Shown here: one piece after another, positions 57,140 through 64,000 of the stretch
How positions within the stretch are numbered: the first letter of the stretch is position 1
How the letters are laid out: each line of letters begins with the position of its first letter
Source: Paraburkholderia bannensis
GTDB taxonomy: Bacteria; Pseudomonadota; Gammaproteobacteria; Burkholderiales; Burkholderiaceae
Assembly: GCF_014200455.1 (NCBI RefSeq)
Contig: NZ_JACHBW010000026.1
Span: forward strand, 1 to 64,000
Reading direction: 5' to 3'
DNA length: 64,000 bases
Notes under the pieces: generated by a model
Database searches by the model: none
What the model saw: only the letters and a program-made list of their open reading frames with translations
What the model was told of the DNA's origin: nothing
Made by a program: the position numbers and the translations under genes

Positions 57140-58519
57140 ATGTCGGAGGACAGCGGACGCAGAACGACGACCCAGCAAATGTCGCTTGGGTTGTTCGAAG
57201 AGATGTCCGGGCAGCCAATCAGCGAAAGCACGCGCGAGATCGGCTTTCAGCGCAACAACGTTTTCGTTGCGATCAACGGGCTTGGCCTGTCGTCGCGGCG
57301 TTTCATCGACGCTGCGTATTTCATTGCCGCCCAGGAGCCGGTGCCGCACGAGACCTACGACGTCGACCTCAACTACTTCAAGTGGCTGATGCGCTACGAG
57401 AGCCGCAATGTGCGGCATCTACAGAGCGTCATCAAGGAAGCGCAGCGTGTGCTGATCGAAGTGACGGACACGCCGCCCGATCGCGCGCCCAGTGAGGACG
57501 ATCAGTGGATTTCCGAGCAACTGATGGGCAGCGTGAAGATCGGCAAAGGCCGTATCCAGTTCCGCATTCCGCCGCTGATGCTGCGTCACATCACCGGGCC
57601 GGAAAAGCACCACTGGCTCAACCTGTGCATCACGGCGGCGTTCTCGCAGACCTTTGCGCGCGCGATCTACGACTACGTGCAGCCTTATGTCGCCGCCGGA
57701 TTGACCGACTGGATCGAGCTTGACGTCATGCGCCGCTGGCCTGGCAAGCTTGGATCGAGCGCTTCGGAGTTCAAGCACTTCCGGCCCAAGTACCTCGACC
57801 CGGCGGTCAACCAGATCAACGAGCTCTCCGATATCGAGGTGAGCTACGAGACGCGCGCCGATTCGGGCACTTCGCGCAAGATCAACAAGATCCGCTTTCG
57901 TCTCAAGCGCAAGGACACGGTCGCGGCAATGCTCAGCCGTCAGCCCGACGCGCACGACCTGCTGCTCACGCTCAAGGAGGAGTTCGGCCTGAGCAACAAA
58001 CAGTTCGACGTGATCGCCGAACATCGCATGAACTGGACCGACGAGCGCATTCAGCAGGCGATCGAGTACACGCGTTTCCGCCTGAACCAGGGGAAGGTCA
58101 CGAAGAGTCCCGCCGGCTACCTTATGAAGGCGTTGAGCCACAACTGGCAGGTCTCGGAGGCCGAGCGCAAGATGGTGGCGATCCAGAGCGAACGCGCCGC
58201 TGCGGTGGACGCCGAGGAAACCGCCAAGGCCGCGGTCACCACCGCGGTCAAGCAGAGCATCGCCGCGCGCGACGAAGAGGCGCGTACGCGTCGCAACGAG
58301 GAAGTGCAGCGCGGCCGCGAACACTTCGAATCGGCCGACGAGAAGACCCGCAAGGAACTGGTGCGCCTCTATATCGCCTCCCAGGCCGGCAAGCTCATGC
58401 TGCGCCGCCTGAAGCTGGAGGCAAGCGCCTTGTCGGAAGTGAACATCCTCAACCACTCCGATCTGTCCTGGTACTTCGGGCAGTTCGTCTACGGCAAGCT
58501 CAAGCAGACCGGCCTTTGA
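57140..58519 (+). CDS. Replication initiator protein (Rep_3 type) of the secondary replicon
   Basis: The 459-residue protein resembles initiators of Burkholderiaceae secondary replicons, with winged-helix domains of the Rep_3 type (FQRNNVFVAINGLGLSSRRFIDAAYFIA, and IRFRLKRKDTVAAMLSRQPDAHDLLLTLKEEFGLSNKQFDVIAEH further on) and a long charged helix (about 380-430). It should bind the iterons upstream and open the origin. The ATG at 57140 is chosen because GGAG lies 9 bases before it; the open frame reaches back to 56951, but those codons translate iterons. No other rep gene is in the window. Confidence 0.9.
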   Translation: MSEDSGRRTTTQQMSLGLFEEMSGQPISESTREIGFQRNNVFVAINGLGLSSRRFIDAAYFIAAQEPVPHETYDVDLNYFKWLMRYESRNVRHLQSVIKEAQRVLIEVTDTPPDRAPSEDDQWISEQLMGSVKIGKGRIQFRIPPLMLRHITGPEKHHWLNLCITAAFSQTFARAIYDYVQPYVAAGLTDWIELDVMRRWPGKLGSSASEFKHFRPKYLDPAVNQINELSDIEVSYETRADSGTSRKINKIRFRLKRKDTVAAMLSRQPDAHDLLLTLKEEFGLSNKQFDVIAEHRMNWTDERIQQAIEYTRFRLNQGKVTKSPAGYLMKALSHNWQVSEAERKMVAIQSERAAAVDAEETAKAAVTTAVKQSIAARDEEARTRRNEEVQRGREHFESADEKTRKELVRLYIASQAGKLMLRRLKLEASALSEVNILNHSDLSWYFGQFVYGKLKQTGL

Positions 58520-58723
58520 TGGCCGCTTTCGCATCGTCTCCCTGCGCGCCTCGCGTGCCGCGTCGAGCGACGAAAACGTCGCTTGCGCGGTTGCCTGCAC
58601 GCCAGGGGCCGCATAGTGTGCAGGCATCCGCGCGCAGGCGATGGGGGCGGGAAAATTTCGATGCTGGATCAATGACTTGGGTGATTCATCCCGGGCGATA
58701 TTCACAAAGTTATCCCCGAAATC

Positions 58724-58732
58724 TGTGGATAA
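58724..58732 (-). promoter_or_regulatory. DnaA box after rep
   Basis: TGTGGATAA is a perfect DnaA box on the minus strand, and a near match (TTATCCCCG) lies 6 bp away at 58710-58718. They sit in the 305-bp gap between rep and the SET gene, where I see no other feature. A paired DnaA site next to an iteron origin suggests DnaA helps in initiation. Confidence 0.65.
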
Positions 58733-58824
58733 CTTTCGCGCAGGAATCGGGGCGGGTTTCGCCCCTCCCGATGCGCGCGCAACGCCGCTTCAAGTCCGAG
58801 ATTTACCTGGCAATCCTTATCAGA

Positions 58825-59289
58825 TCACGCGCAAACTTCATGCATTGACGACGCTTGAGCGCCTAGCATGGTGCCCCGGCAGCGCTGCGCGCCGCAGCGG
58901 CACGCATATTCGCGCTGCGCATCGCCGTCCACCTCGTACGCGATTTCCAGCGCGTAATCGATGAACAGTTCTTCACCGGCGGCAATATCGCGGATCGCTT
59001 CGATAAACACGCGGCCGTCGCCTTCGACCGCCTCGCAGTTCGCCGCGCAGGCGTGATTGAGCCAGCGCGCGCCGTTGCCGCCTCGTCCGCCGTCGATCAC
59101 GCGTCCATCCGAAAGCCCGAACAGGAAGGTATGGCCCGACACCTCGCGCCGCTCGTACCAGCGCGCGGCTTCGTGCCACGTCGTCACCATGCCCTTGTAT
59201 TCGAAGATGCGCTCTCCCGCGCGCAACGAACACAGCGCGAACACGCCTTTGCCATGCACCGGCGATTGCCGGACGGACACACGTTTCAT
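58825..59289 (-). CDS. SET domain protein (lysine methyltransferase-like)
   Basis: The 154-residue protein is almost only a SET domain: VRQSPVHGKGVFALCSLRAGERIFEYKG at the start, the knot residues RWLNHACAANCEAV (about 96-109), and FIEAIRDIAAGEELFIDYALEI with the catalytic Tyr. It ends with a post-SET zinc motif, YACRCGAQRCRGTM. Bacterial SET proteins methylate lysines with S-adenosylmethionine; the target here is unknown. The ATG at 59289 is preferred since upstream residues are unrelated to the family. Confidence 0.88.
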   Translation of the reverse strand: MKRVSVRQSPVHGKGVFALCSLRAGERIFEYKGMVTTWHEAARWYERREVSGHTFLFGLSDGRVIDGGRGGNGARWLNHACAANCEAVEGDGRVFIEAIRDIAAGEELFIDYALEIAYEVDGDAQREYACRCGAQRCRGTMLGAQASSMHEVCA

Positions 59290-59537
59290 GATCGCAGCAC
59301 CAGGAACGACAACGCGAACGGGAGTGGAGAGGAGGCCGCCGGGACCTTCGTTTGCGCGAGTATAAATCGAGAAAATAGTCGCGAATATGACGTTCCGAAT
59401 ATGCCCGCGCGCCTTCGCCGTCGTCGTCGGGGTATCCTTGCGCGGCAAAACCGTTTGACGCGCCCGCACGCGTGGCGTTACGATTCACCTACGGTTCAGG
59501 GACAGACCCACGACCGCCAATCTCTTGAGGGAGCCTC

Positions 59538-60575
59538 ATGAGCAAGAACACCCAGCGTTTCGACGCACTGATTTTCATTGGCCGTTTCCAGCCTCCGCAT
59601 CGTGGCCACCTCGATGTGCTGCGCCGTGCGCTCAGCCAGGCGTCGCGCGTGTGCATCCTGATCGGCTCGACCGACCGTCCGCGCACCATCAAAGACCCGT
59701 TCTCGTACGAAGAACGCCGCCAGATGATTCTCGCCCTGCTCGATGAAGACGAGCGCGAGCGAGTGATCATCGCGCCGGTGCAGGACTCGATGTACAACGA
59801 TGGCGACTGGCTGCGCTGGATTCAGGACGCCGTGGCGTCCGAACTGGGCGACACTTCGGGCCGACGCATCGGTCTGATCGGCCACGAAAAAGACGCCAGC
59901 TCCTACTATCTGCGCATGTTTCCGCAGTGGGAGTTCGTGGAAACGGAAGCCACCGAGGACATTTCGGCCACCGAGATCCGCGAGCAGCTGTTTGCGGAGC
60001 GCAACAACAGCTTCGTCTCGTGGGCTGTACCGGCGCCCGTCCACGCGTGGCTCGAAGCCTTTCGCACGCGGCCCGAATTCGCGCAACTGAAGTCGGAAGC
60101 CGAATTCATCGCGGGTTATCAAAAGGCCTGGGCCGCTGCGCCTTATCCCGTTACCTTCGTGACCGTCGACGCCCTCGTGGTGCACTCCGGGCATATCCTG
60201 CTCGTGCGTCGCCGCAGCGAACCGGGGCGCGGCTTGTGGGCGCTGCCGGGCGGCTTCGTCAATCAAGACGAACGGCTCGAAACCGCCTGTATTCGCGAAC
60301 TGCGCGAAGAGACCGGCCTCAAGCTGCCCGAACCCGTTCTGCGCGGCTCGATCAAGGACCGTCAGGTCTTCGATCATCCCCAACGCTCGCTGCGCGGGCG
60401 CACCATTACGCACGCGTTCCTGTTCCACTTTCCGGTGGGCGAATTGCCGCGCGTGAAGGGCGGCGACGATGCCGACAAGGCGCGCTGGGTGCCGCTCAAC
60501 ACCTTCGCGCGCATGCGCGACGTGATGTTCGAGGATCACTTCGATATCGCATACCACTTCCTTGGGAAGCTCTGA
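59538..60575 (+). CDS. nadM: Bifunctional NMN adenylyltransferase / Nudix hydrolase
   Basis: The 345-residue protein joins two enzymes. Residues 1-185 are a NadM-type adenylyltransferase (FIGRFQPPHRGHLDVLRRAL with the HxGH motif, GSTDRPRTIKDPFSYEER, and the ISATEIRE loop), which makes NAD from NMN and ATP. Residues 200-345 are a Nudix domain with box GGFVNQDERLETACIRELREETGL, of the ADP-ribose pyrophosphatase type. The next gene encodes nicotinamide phosphoribosyltransferase, which makes the NMN. The Nudix half may recycle ADP-ribose. A GAGGGAG site precedes the ATG. Confidence 0.95.
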   Translation: MSKNTQRFDALIFIGRFQPPHRGHLDVLRRALSQASRVCILIGSTDRPRTIKDPFSYEERRQMILALLDEDERERVIIAPVQDSMYNDGDWLRWIQDAVASELGDTSGRRIGLIGHEKDASSYYLRMFPQWEFVETEATEDISATEIREQLFAERNNSFVSWAVPAPVHAWLEAFRTRPEFAQLKSEAEFIAGYQKAWAAAPYPVTFVTVDALVVHSGHILLVRRRSEPGRGLWALPGGFVNQDERLETACIRELREETGLKLPEPVLRGSIKDRQVFDHPQRSLRGRTITHAFLFHFPVGELPRVKGGDDADKARWVPLNTFARMRDVMFEDHFDIAYHFLGKL

Positions 60576-60612
60576 GCGCGCGACCACTCGCGTGCAGATC
60601 GATCGTTTTACC

Positions 60613-60633
60613 CCGCCGGGATAGACCCGGCGG
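60613..60633 (+). promoter_or_regulatory. Hairpin between nadM and nadV
   Basis: A perfect 8-bp stem (CCGCCGGG with CCCGGCGG, loop ATAGA) lies in the 87-bp gap between the two NAD salvage genes. There is no T-run, so it is more likely a processing or mRNA-stability element than a terminator. Confidence 0.5.
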
Positions 60634-60662
60634 ACCCTCAACGGCATAGAGGAGCTCTAGCC

Positions 60663-62096
60663 ATGCAAGCCCAATTCGACTCGTTCGCATCCATTCTCGC
60701 CAATCCGATCGTTAATACGGACTCCTATAAGGCGTCGCACTTCATGCAATACCCGCCCGAAGCGACCGGCATGTTCTCCTATGTCGAATCGCGCGGCGGA
60801 CGTTACGACCGCACGGTATTCTTTGGCCTGCAAATGCTGGCGAAGGAATATCTGTGCAGGCCGGTCACGGCGCAGATGATCGAACAAGCCAGGCTCTTTT
60901 TCGACGCACACGGCGAGCCGTTCAACGAAGCCGGCTGGCGCCATATCGTCGCGCAATACGGCGGCTATCTGCCGGTGCGCATCCGCGCGGTCCCTGAGGG
61001 CTCGGTCGTGCCGACGCATAACGTCCTCATGACCGTCGAGTGCGACGATCCCCGGGCATTCTGGATTGTTTCGTACATCGAATCGATGTTATTGCGTCTC
61101 TGGTATCCGATCACCGTGGCGACGCAAAGCTGGCATTTACGCAAGACCATCGGACACTATCTGCGCAAGACCAGCGACGATCTCTCGCAACTGCCGTTCA
61201 AACTGCACGACTTCGGCGCGCGCGGCGTATCGAGCGCGGAAAGCGCGGCGATTGGCGGCGCAGCGCACCTGGTGAGTTTCATGGGCTCCGATACCGTGCT
61301 GGGCGTGCTTGCCGCCAATCGCTTCTACAACGCGCAGATGGCGGCGTATTCGGTGCCTGCCGCCGAACACAGCACGATCACCAGCTGGGGCCGCGAGCGC
61401 GAGGCCGATGCCTATCGCAACATGCTCGCGCAGTTCGGCAAACCCGGGGCAATCGTCTCGGTGGTGTCCGATTCGTACGATCTGTTCGCGGCGCTCGACC
61501 TGTGGGGCGGCGAGTTGAAGCAGGCCGTGCTCGACTCCGGTGCGACGCTGGTGATCCGGCCTGATTCGGGCGAGCCTGTCGATATCGTGATGAAGACGGT
61601 GCGGGCGCTCGACGCTTCGTTCGGCTCGACGCTCAATGGCCGCGGCCGACGCGTGCTGAACACCGTGCGTGTGATCCAGGGCGACGGCGTGGACGAAGCT
61701 TCGATCGGCGCGATCCTCGCCGCGCTCGACGATGCGGGCTATGCAGCCGACAACATCACCTTCGGCATGGGCGGCGCGCTGTTGCAACGCGTGGATCGCG
61801 ATACGCAGCGCTTTGCGATGAAGTGTTCGGCGATCCGTCTGGGCGAAACGTGGACGGGCGTGCGAAAGGACCCCGTCACGGATAGCGGCAAACGCTCGAA
61901 GATGGGACGTCTCACGCTGCTGCGCAACCGCCGCACCGGCGAGTACCGCACGGCCACGCTGCCGCTCGCGTGGCAGGACCGCTTGCTCGAACGCGACTGG
62001 GAAGACGCGCTCGAAACGGTCTATGAAAGCGGCCGCCTGTGCGTGGATGTGAGCCTCGATACGATCCGCGAGCGCGCACACGCCGACGAGCTTTAA
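60663..62096 (+). CDS. nadV: Nicotinamide phosphoribosyltransferase
   Basis: The 477-residue protein is a NAMPT/NadV enzyme: NPIVNTDSYKASHFMQYPPEATGMFSYVESRGG at the start, KLHDFGARGVSSAESAAIGGAAHLVSFMGSDT (about 170-205), the active His region VPAAEHSTITSWGREREADAYRNML, and VIRPDSGEPVDIV. It makes NMN from nicotinamide and PRPP, and NadM, encoded upstream, turns NMN into NAD. The two genes form a complete two-step salvage route without deamidation. NadV is also found on phages and plasmids; base use here matches the neighbours. Confidence 0.95.
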   Translation: MQAQFDSFASILANPIVNTDSYKASHFMQYPPEATGMFSYVESRGGRYDRTVFFGLQMLAKEYLCRPVTAQMIEQARLFFDAHGEPFNEAGWRHIVAQYGGYLPVRIRAVPEGSVVPTHNVLMTVECDDPRAFWIVSYIESMLLRLWYPITVATQSWHLRKTIGHYLRKTSDDLSQLPFKLHDFGARGVSSAESAAIGGAAHLVSFMGSDTVLGVLAANRFYNAQMAAYSVPAAEHSTITSWGREREADAYRNMLAQFGKPGAIVSVVSDSYDLFAALDLWGGELKQAVLDSGATLVIRPDSGEPVDIVMKTVRALDASFGSTLNGRGRRVLNTVRVIQGDGVDEASIGAILAALDDAGYAADNITFGMGGALLQRVDRDTQRFAMKCSAIRLGETWTGVRKDPVTDSGKRSKMGRLTLLRNRRTGEYRTATLPLAWQDRLLERDWEDALETVYESGRLCVDVSLDTIRERAHADEL

Positions 62097-62208
62097 ACCC
62101 GCGCCGCTGCGTGCGTCGGGAGCCGGTCTCACGCCGCACGCACAGACTACTTCGCCTGCGCGCACAATGCGGTAGATTGGCGTCGCGTCACACGAACAGG
62201 AGAAGCCG

Positions 62209-62688
62209 ATGCAAGACCCCCAAGGCGATACGCGCGCTCTGCCGCCGCCGCTGCTCACCGCGCTCGACGGCGATCACCTCGATGAACATGCGGCCGAAGC
62301 GATCCGCGTTTCGACCGTCGGCGCTGACGGCTGGCCGCACGGCGCGCAACTGAGCGTGGGCGAAGTGCTCGCGCTGGACGCGCACACGCTGCTCGTGGCG
62401 ATGTGGCCCAACTCGGACACGGCGCAGAACATGCGCCGCGACGGACGTCTCACGCTTTCCCTCGTGCACGATGGCGCGCTGATGGAGATACGCGCGCACG
62501 CCAGCCTCGTGGCCGAACAGCAAACCGCGCTGGGACTCAGCGTGTTCCGTCTGAAAATTGAAAAGGTAGACGTGCATCGCGCGAGGTATGCCGAGGTGCT
62601 GACGGGCGTGACCTTCCGCCTCTACGAGCGTGATGGCGTCATTGCGCGCTGGCGTGATCAGATTGCCATGCTGCGCACGCTCGCCTGA
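62209..62688 (+). CDS. Pyridoxamine 5'-phosphate oxidase-like FMN-binding protein
   Basis: The 159-residue protein has the split-barrel pattern of PNPOx-like proteins: IRVSTVGADGWPHGAQLSVGEVLALDAHTLLVAMWPNSDTAQNMRRDGRLTLSLVHDGALMEIRAHA. The N-terminus (MQDPQGDTRALPPPLL) is short and unstructured. FMN binding is likely; the substrate is unknown. It lies 112 bp after nadV on the same strand and may belong to the same transcript. Confidence 0.8.
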   Translation: MQDPQGDTRALPPPLLTALDGDHLDEHAAEAIRVSTVGADGWPHGAQLSVGEVLALDAHTLLVAMWPNSDTAQNMRRDGRLTLSLVHDGALMEIRAHASLVAEQQTALGLSVFRLKIEKVDVHRARYAEVLTGVTFRLYERDGVIARWRDQIAMLRTLA

Positions 62689-62689
62689 G

Positions 62690-62830
62690 CACAAAGCCCA
62701 TCCGGTCCAGTCCGTCAACTGGCGGTGCGCCAATTCGCGGAACGCCACCGGCGTGAGCCCCGTCTGCTTGCGGAAAAATGCGAAAGCATTGCCGACTAGG
62801 GCGCGCGTGACACGCTTCTCGCTGCGATGG
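62690..62830 (-). pseudogene. AraC-type regulator C-terminal remnant
   Basis: The minus strand reads VTRALVGNAFAFFRKQTGLTPVAFRELAHRQL, which resembles the last helix-turn-helix of AraC-type regulators (A.AFFR...G.TP..FR). No start or first helix-turn-helix is found upstream, and the frame continues without a proper stop into the neighbouring gene. The gene is probably a decayed tail. The match is short. Confidence 0.45.
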
Positions 62831-62931
62831 CGGGTACGTTGTCCAACGTCGGCAGCAGTTGGCTTGCCTTAAGGCGGCATCCAAAGCGCGAAAGACTTCG
62901 CGCAGGCACCCCATTGCTGCGCTAGCTGCAA

Positions 62932-63067
62932 TTGACTGATGCGCGGCTTCGCATTTATCGCGCGGCGCGGCCTCATTATTATCTGCCGGCGTTGTTCAGG
63001 CGATGAACAACGCTGGTCTCCAAACCGACTTCGACCTCCGCTTGCGCAAAGGCGGAGGTCTTTTTTT
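62932..63067 (+). ncRNA. Candidate small RNA with two stem-loops
   Basis: A perfect 10-bp stem-loop (arms GCGTTGTTCA and TGAACAACGC, loop GGCGA, 62989-63013) is followed 18 bases later by a terminator hairpin with seven T (63032-63067). A possible -35 (TTGACT, 62932) and a TATTAT at 62977 lie upstream, although their spacing is not ideal. No coding gene on this strand ends nearby: the previous plus-strand gene ends at 62688. The layout is that of a short non-coding RNA of about 80-110 bases. Confidence 0.5.
63032..63067 (+). terminator. Rho-independent terminator
   Basis: A 9-bp stem (GACCTCCGC with GCGGAGGTC) and seven T. It lies about 340 bp after the nearest plus-strand stop codon and 200 bp before the pagL start, so it seems to serve a transcript that begins in this gap. 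Confidence 0.85.
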
Positions 63068-63265
63068 ATTACTGGCGATCGTCGCAACACATTATTGCGG
63101 ATCTTGGACGCACTTCGATTTTCACTCTTTTGTAAATAAATCATTGCACCGACGTGAGGCAAACAAACATGGCACTGAATTTATAATCCGCCCGTCGTGC
63201 AATTGGGCGCTTTAAAGATTCGAACGTTCATGTGCGCCAGAATCGGAATTCGAAAGAGTGAGAAA

Positions 63266-63814
63266 ATGCGAAAAAGAAATTTACCGCTCGCCGTTCTCTT
63301 TGCAGGAGTGTGCCTCGGCTCAAACGCTGCGCGCGCGGATCAATGGGGTGTTCAGTTTGCCGGCGGTGTTGCAGACCACGACGTGAAAAAGGCTGATCTC
63401 GGCGTCGCCTGGGACCCCGGCTGGCAGTGGTGGAATATCGGCGGCTATCACTTCACCGTGGTAGGCGAAGGTCATGTGGCCTACTGGGACATTCGCGAAA
63501 AGCCCTCCGCCAACGCGAACATCTGGGAGTTCGGCTTTACGCCTGTGTTCCGCTTCATCAAGAATTCAGGCTATATCCGCCCGTTCGTCGAAGCGGGCGT
63601 GGGCGTGCGATTGCTCTCGCACGTGGACGAAACGCCGGACCGGCGCTTTTCGTCCTCGTTCCAGTTCGCGGACATGGTGGGTGTGGGCGCCCAGTTCGGC
63701 GAACACCAGAATTACCAGGCGGGTTTGCGCTTCCAGCATCTATCGAACGCCGGGCTCAAACATCCAAACCCCGGTATCAATTTCAGCCAGATTTACGTGC
63801 AATACAATTTTTAA
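63266..63814 (+). CDS. pagL: Lipid A 3-O-deacylase PagL
   Basis: The 182-residue protein has a signal peptide (cleavage near residue 25, ARA-DQ) and the PagL beta-barrel pattern: DQWGVQFAGGVADHDVKKADLGVAWDPGWQWW, WEFGFTPVFRF, YIRPFVEAGVGVRLLSH and the catalytic LRFQHLSNAGLKHPNPGIN with the His-Ser pair. It ends in an aromatic residue (YNF) as outer membrane proteins do. PagL removes the 3-O acyl chain of lipid A in the outer membrane, lowering its inflammatory activity. The upstream region is AT-rich. The ATG at 63266 gives a normal signal peptide; longer readings do not. Confidence 0.92.
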   Translation: MRKRNLPLAVLFAGVCLGSNAARADQWGVQFAGGVADHDVKKADLGVAWDPGWQWWNIGGYHFTVVGEGHVAYWDIREKPSANANIWEFGFTPVFRFIKNSGYIRPFVEAGVGVRLLSHVDETPDRRFSSSFQFADMVGVGAQFGEHQNYQAGLRFQHLSNAGLKHPNPGINFSQIYVQYNF

Positions 63815-64000
63815 GGCGTCGCCGCGATTTCCACGCGTGCTTCCCATTAAGCGTTGCGCACGCAACTAATGCGACAGGAACCTCATTCGCACCCGTCGCA
63901 CATTTGTCCCTGTATTGATGGTGGATCGGGCGTTTAATCGTTCCATGCAACGCATCAGGTACAAAAGCGAAACAAACGAGTACGAGGCAAAGCGGAGCAG
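63815..64000. other. Window end without a gene
   Basis: The last 186 bases after pagL show no start of a further gene and no clear terminator hairpin. Confidence 0.4.

Overview
The window looks like part of a secondary replicon (chromid or megaplasmid) of a GC-rich betaproteobacterium of the Burkholderiaceae (Burkholderia, Paraburkholderia or Caballeronia type). The evidence is strong GC bias at third codon positions, a phasin/thiolase polyhydroxybutyrate pair, many LysR, MFS and CaiB genes, and a complete plasmid-type replication and partition block: a Rep initiator with iterons, parA, parB and an array of parS-like palindromes. No rRNA, tRNA, CRISPR array or intact insertion sequence was seen.

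Layout. 0-1 kb: start of a thiolase gene and a phasin. 1.7-6.3 kb: DNA polymerase II, a LysR remnant and small secreted proteins, one of them a globin-like lipoprotein. 6.5-9.2 kb: an operon for a b-type cytochrome, a YedY-like molybdoenzyme and a Met-rich MXKDX peptide, divergent from a DUF1223 gene. 9.2-15.6 kb: an operon of three SPFH (HflK/HflC-like) proteins and a P1B-type ATPase. 15.8-27.3 kb: mixed housekeeping and accessory genes (diguanylate cyclase, LytM-like lipoprotein, CutC, ROK kinase, cysteine desulfurase, FUSC exporter, glycosyltransferase). 27.4-33.3 kb: LysR plus an acyl-CoA catabolic cluster. 33.4-34.9 kb: an ECF sigma factor and its DUF1109 anti-sigma factor. 35-42.5 kb: acetyltransferases, hydrolase, phospholipase C and DUF2252. 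42.5-49.5 kb: a 5-oxoprolinase / MFS / DUF1445 operon with a LysR regulator. 49.6-58.7 kb: zapE, flavin reductase, then the replication and partition region. 58.8-63.8 kb: SET protein, NAD salvage pair nadM-nadV, a PNPOx-like protein, a possible small RNA and PagL.

The best-connected system is split between two places. The sequence GTAACC-N16-CGAA occurs exactly three times as a candidate promoter: twice back to back between the cytochrome operon and the DUF1223 gene, and once upstream of the ECF sigma/anti-sigma operon 26 kb away. This is the promoter form I recall for SigF-type (ECF16) sigma factors, and the target genes match the SigF/NrsF - YedY1 - MrpX reactive-chlorine defence known in other betaproteobacteria. 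The window therefore appears to hold the regulator and its targets, with DUF1223 as an extra member.

The origin region is also rich: about fifteen 17-bp iterons in two clusters of opposite orientation before rep, an operator-like inverted repeat before parA, and nine or ten copies of a 17-bp palindrome after parB, with one more copy inside the zapE coding sequence.
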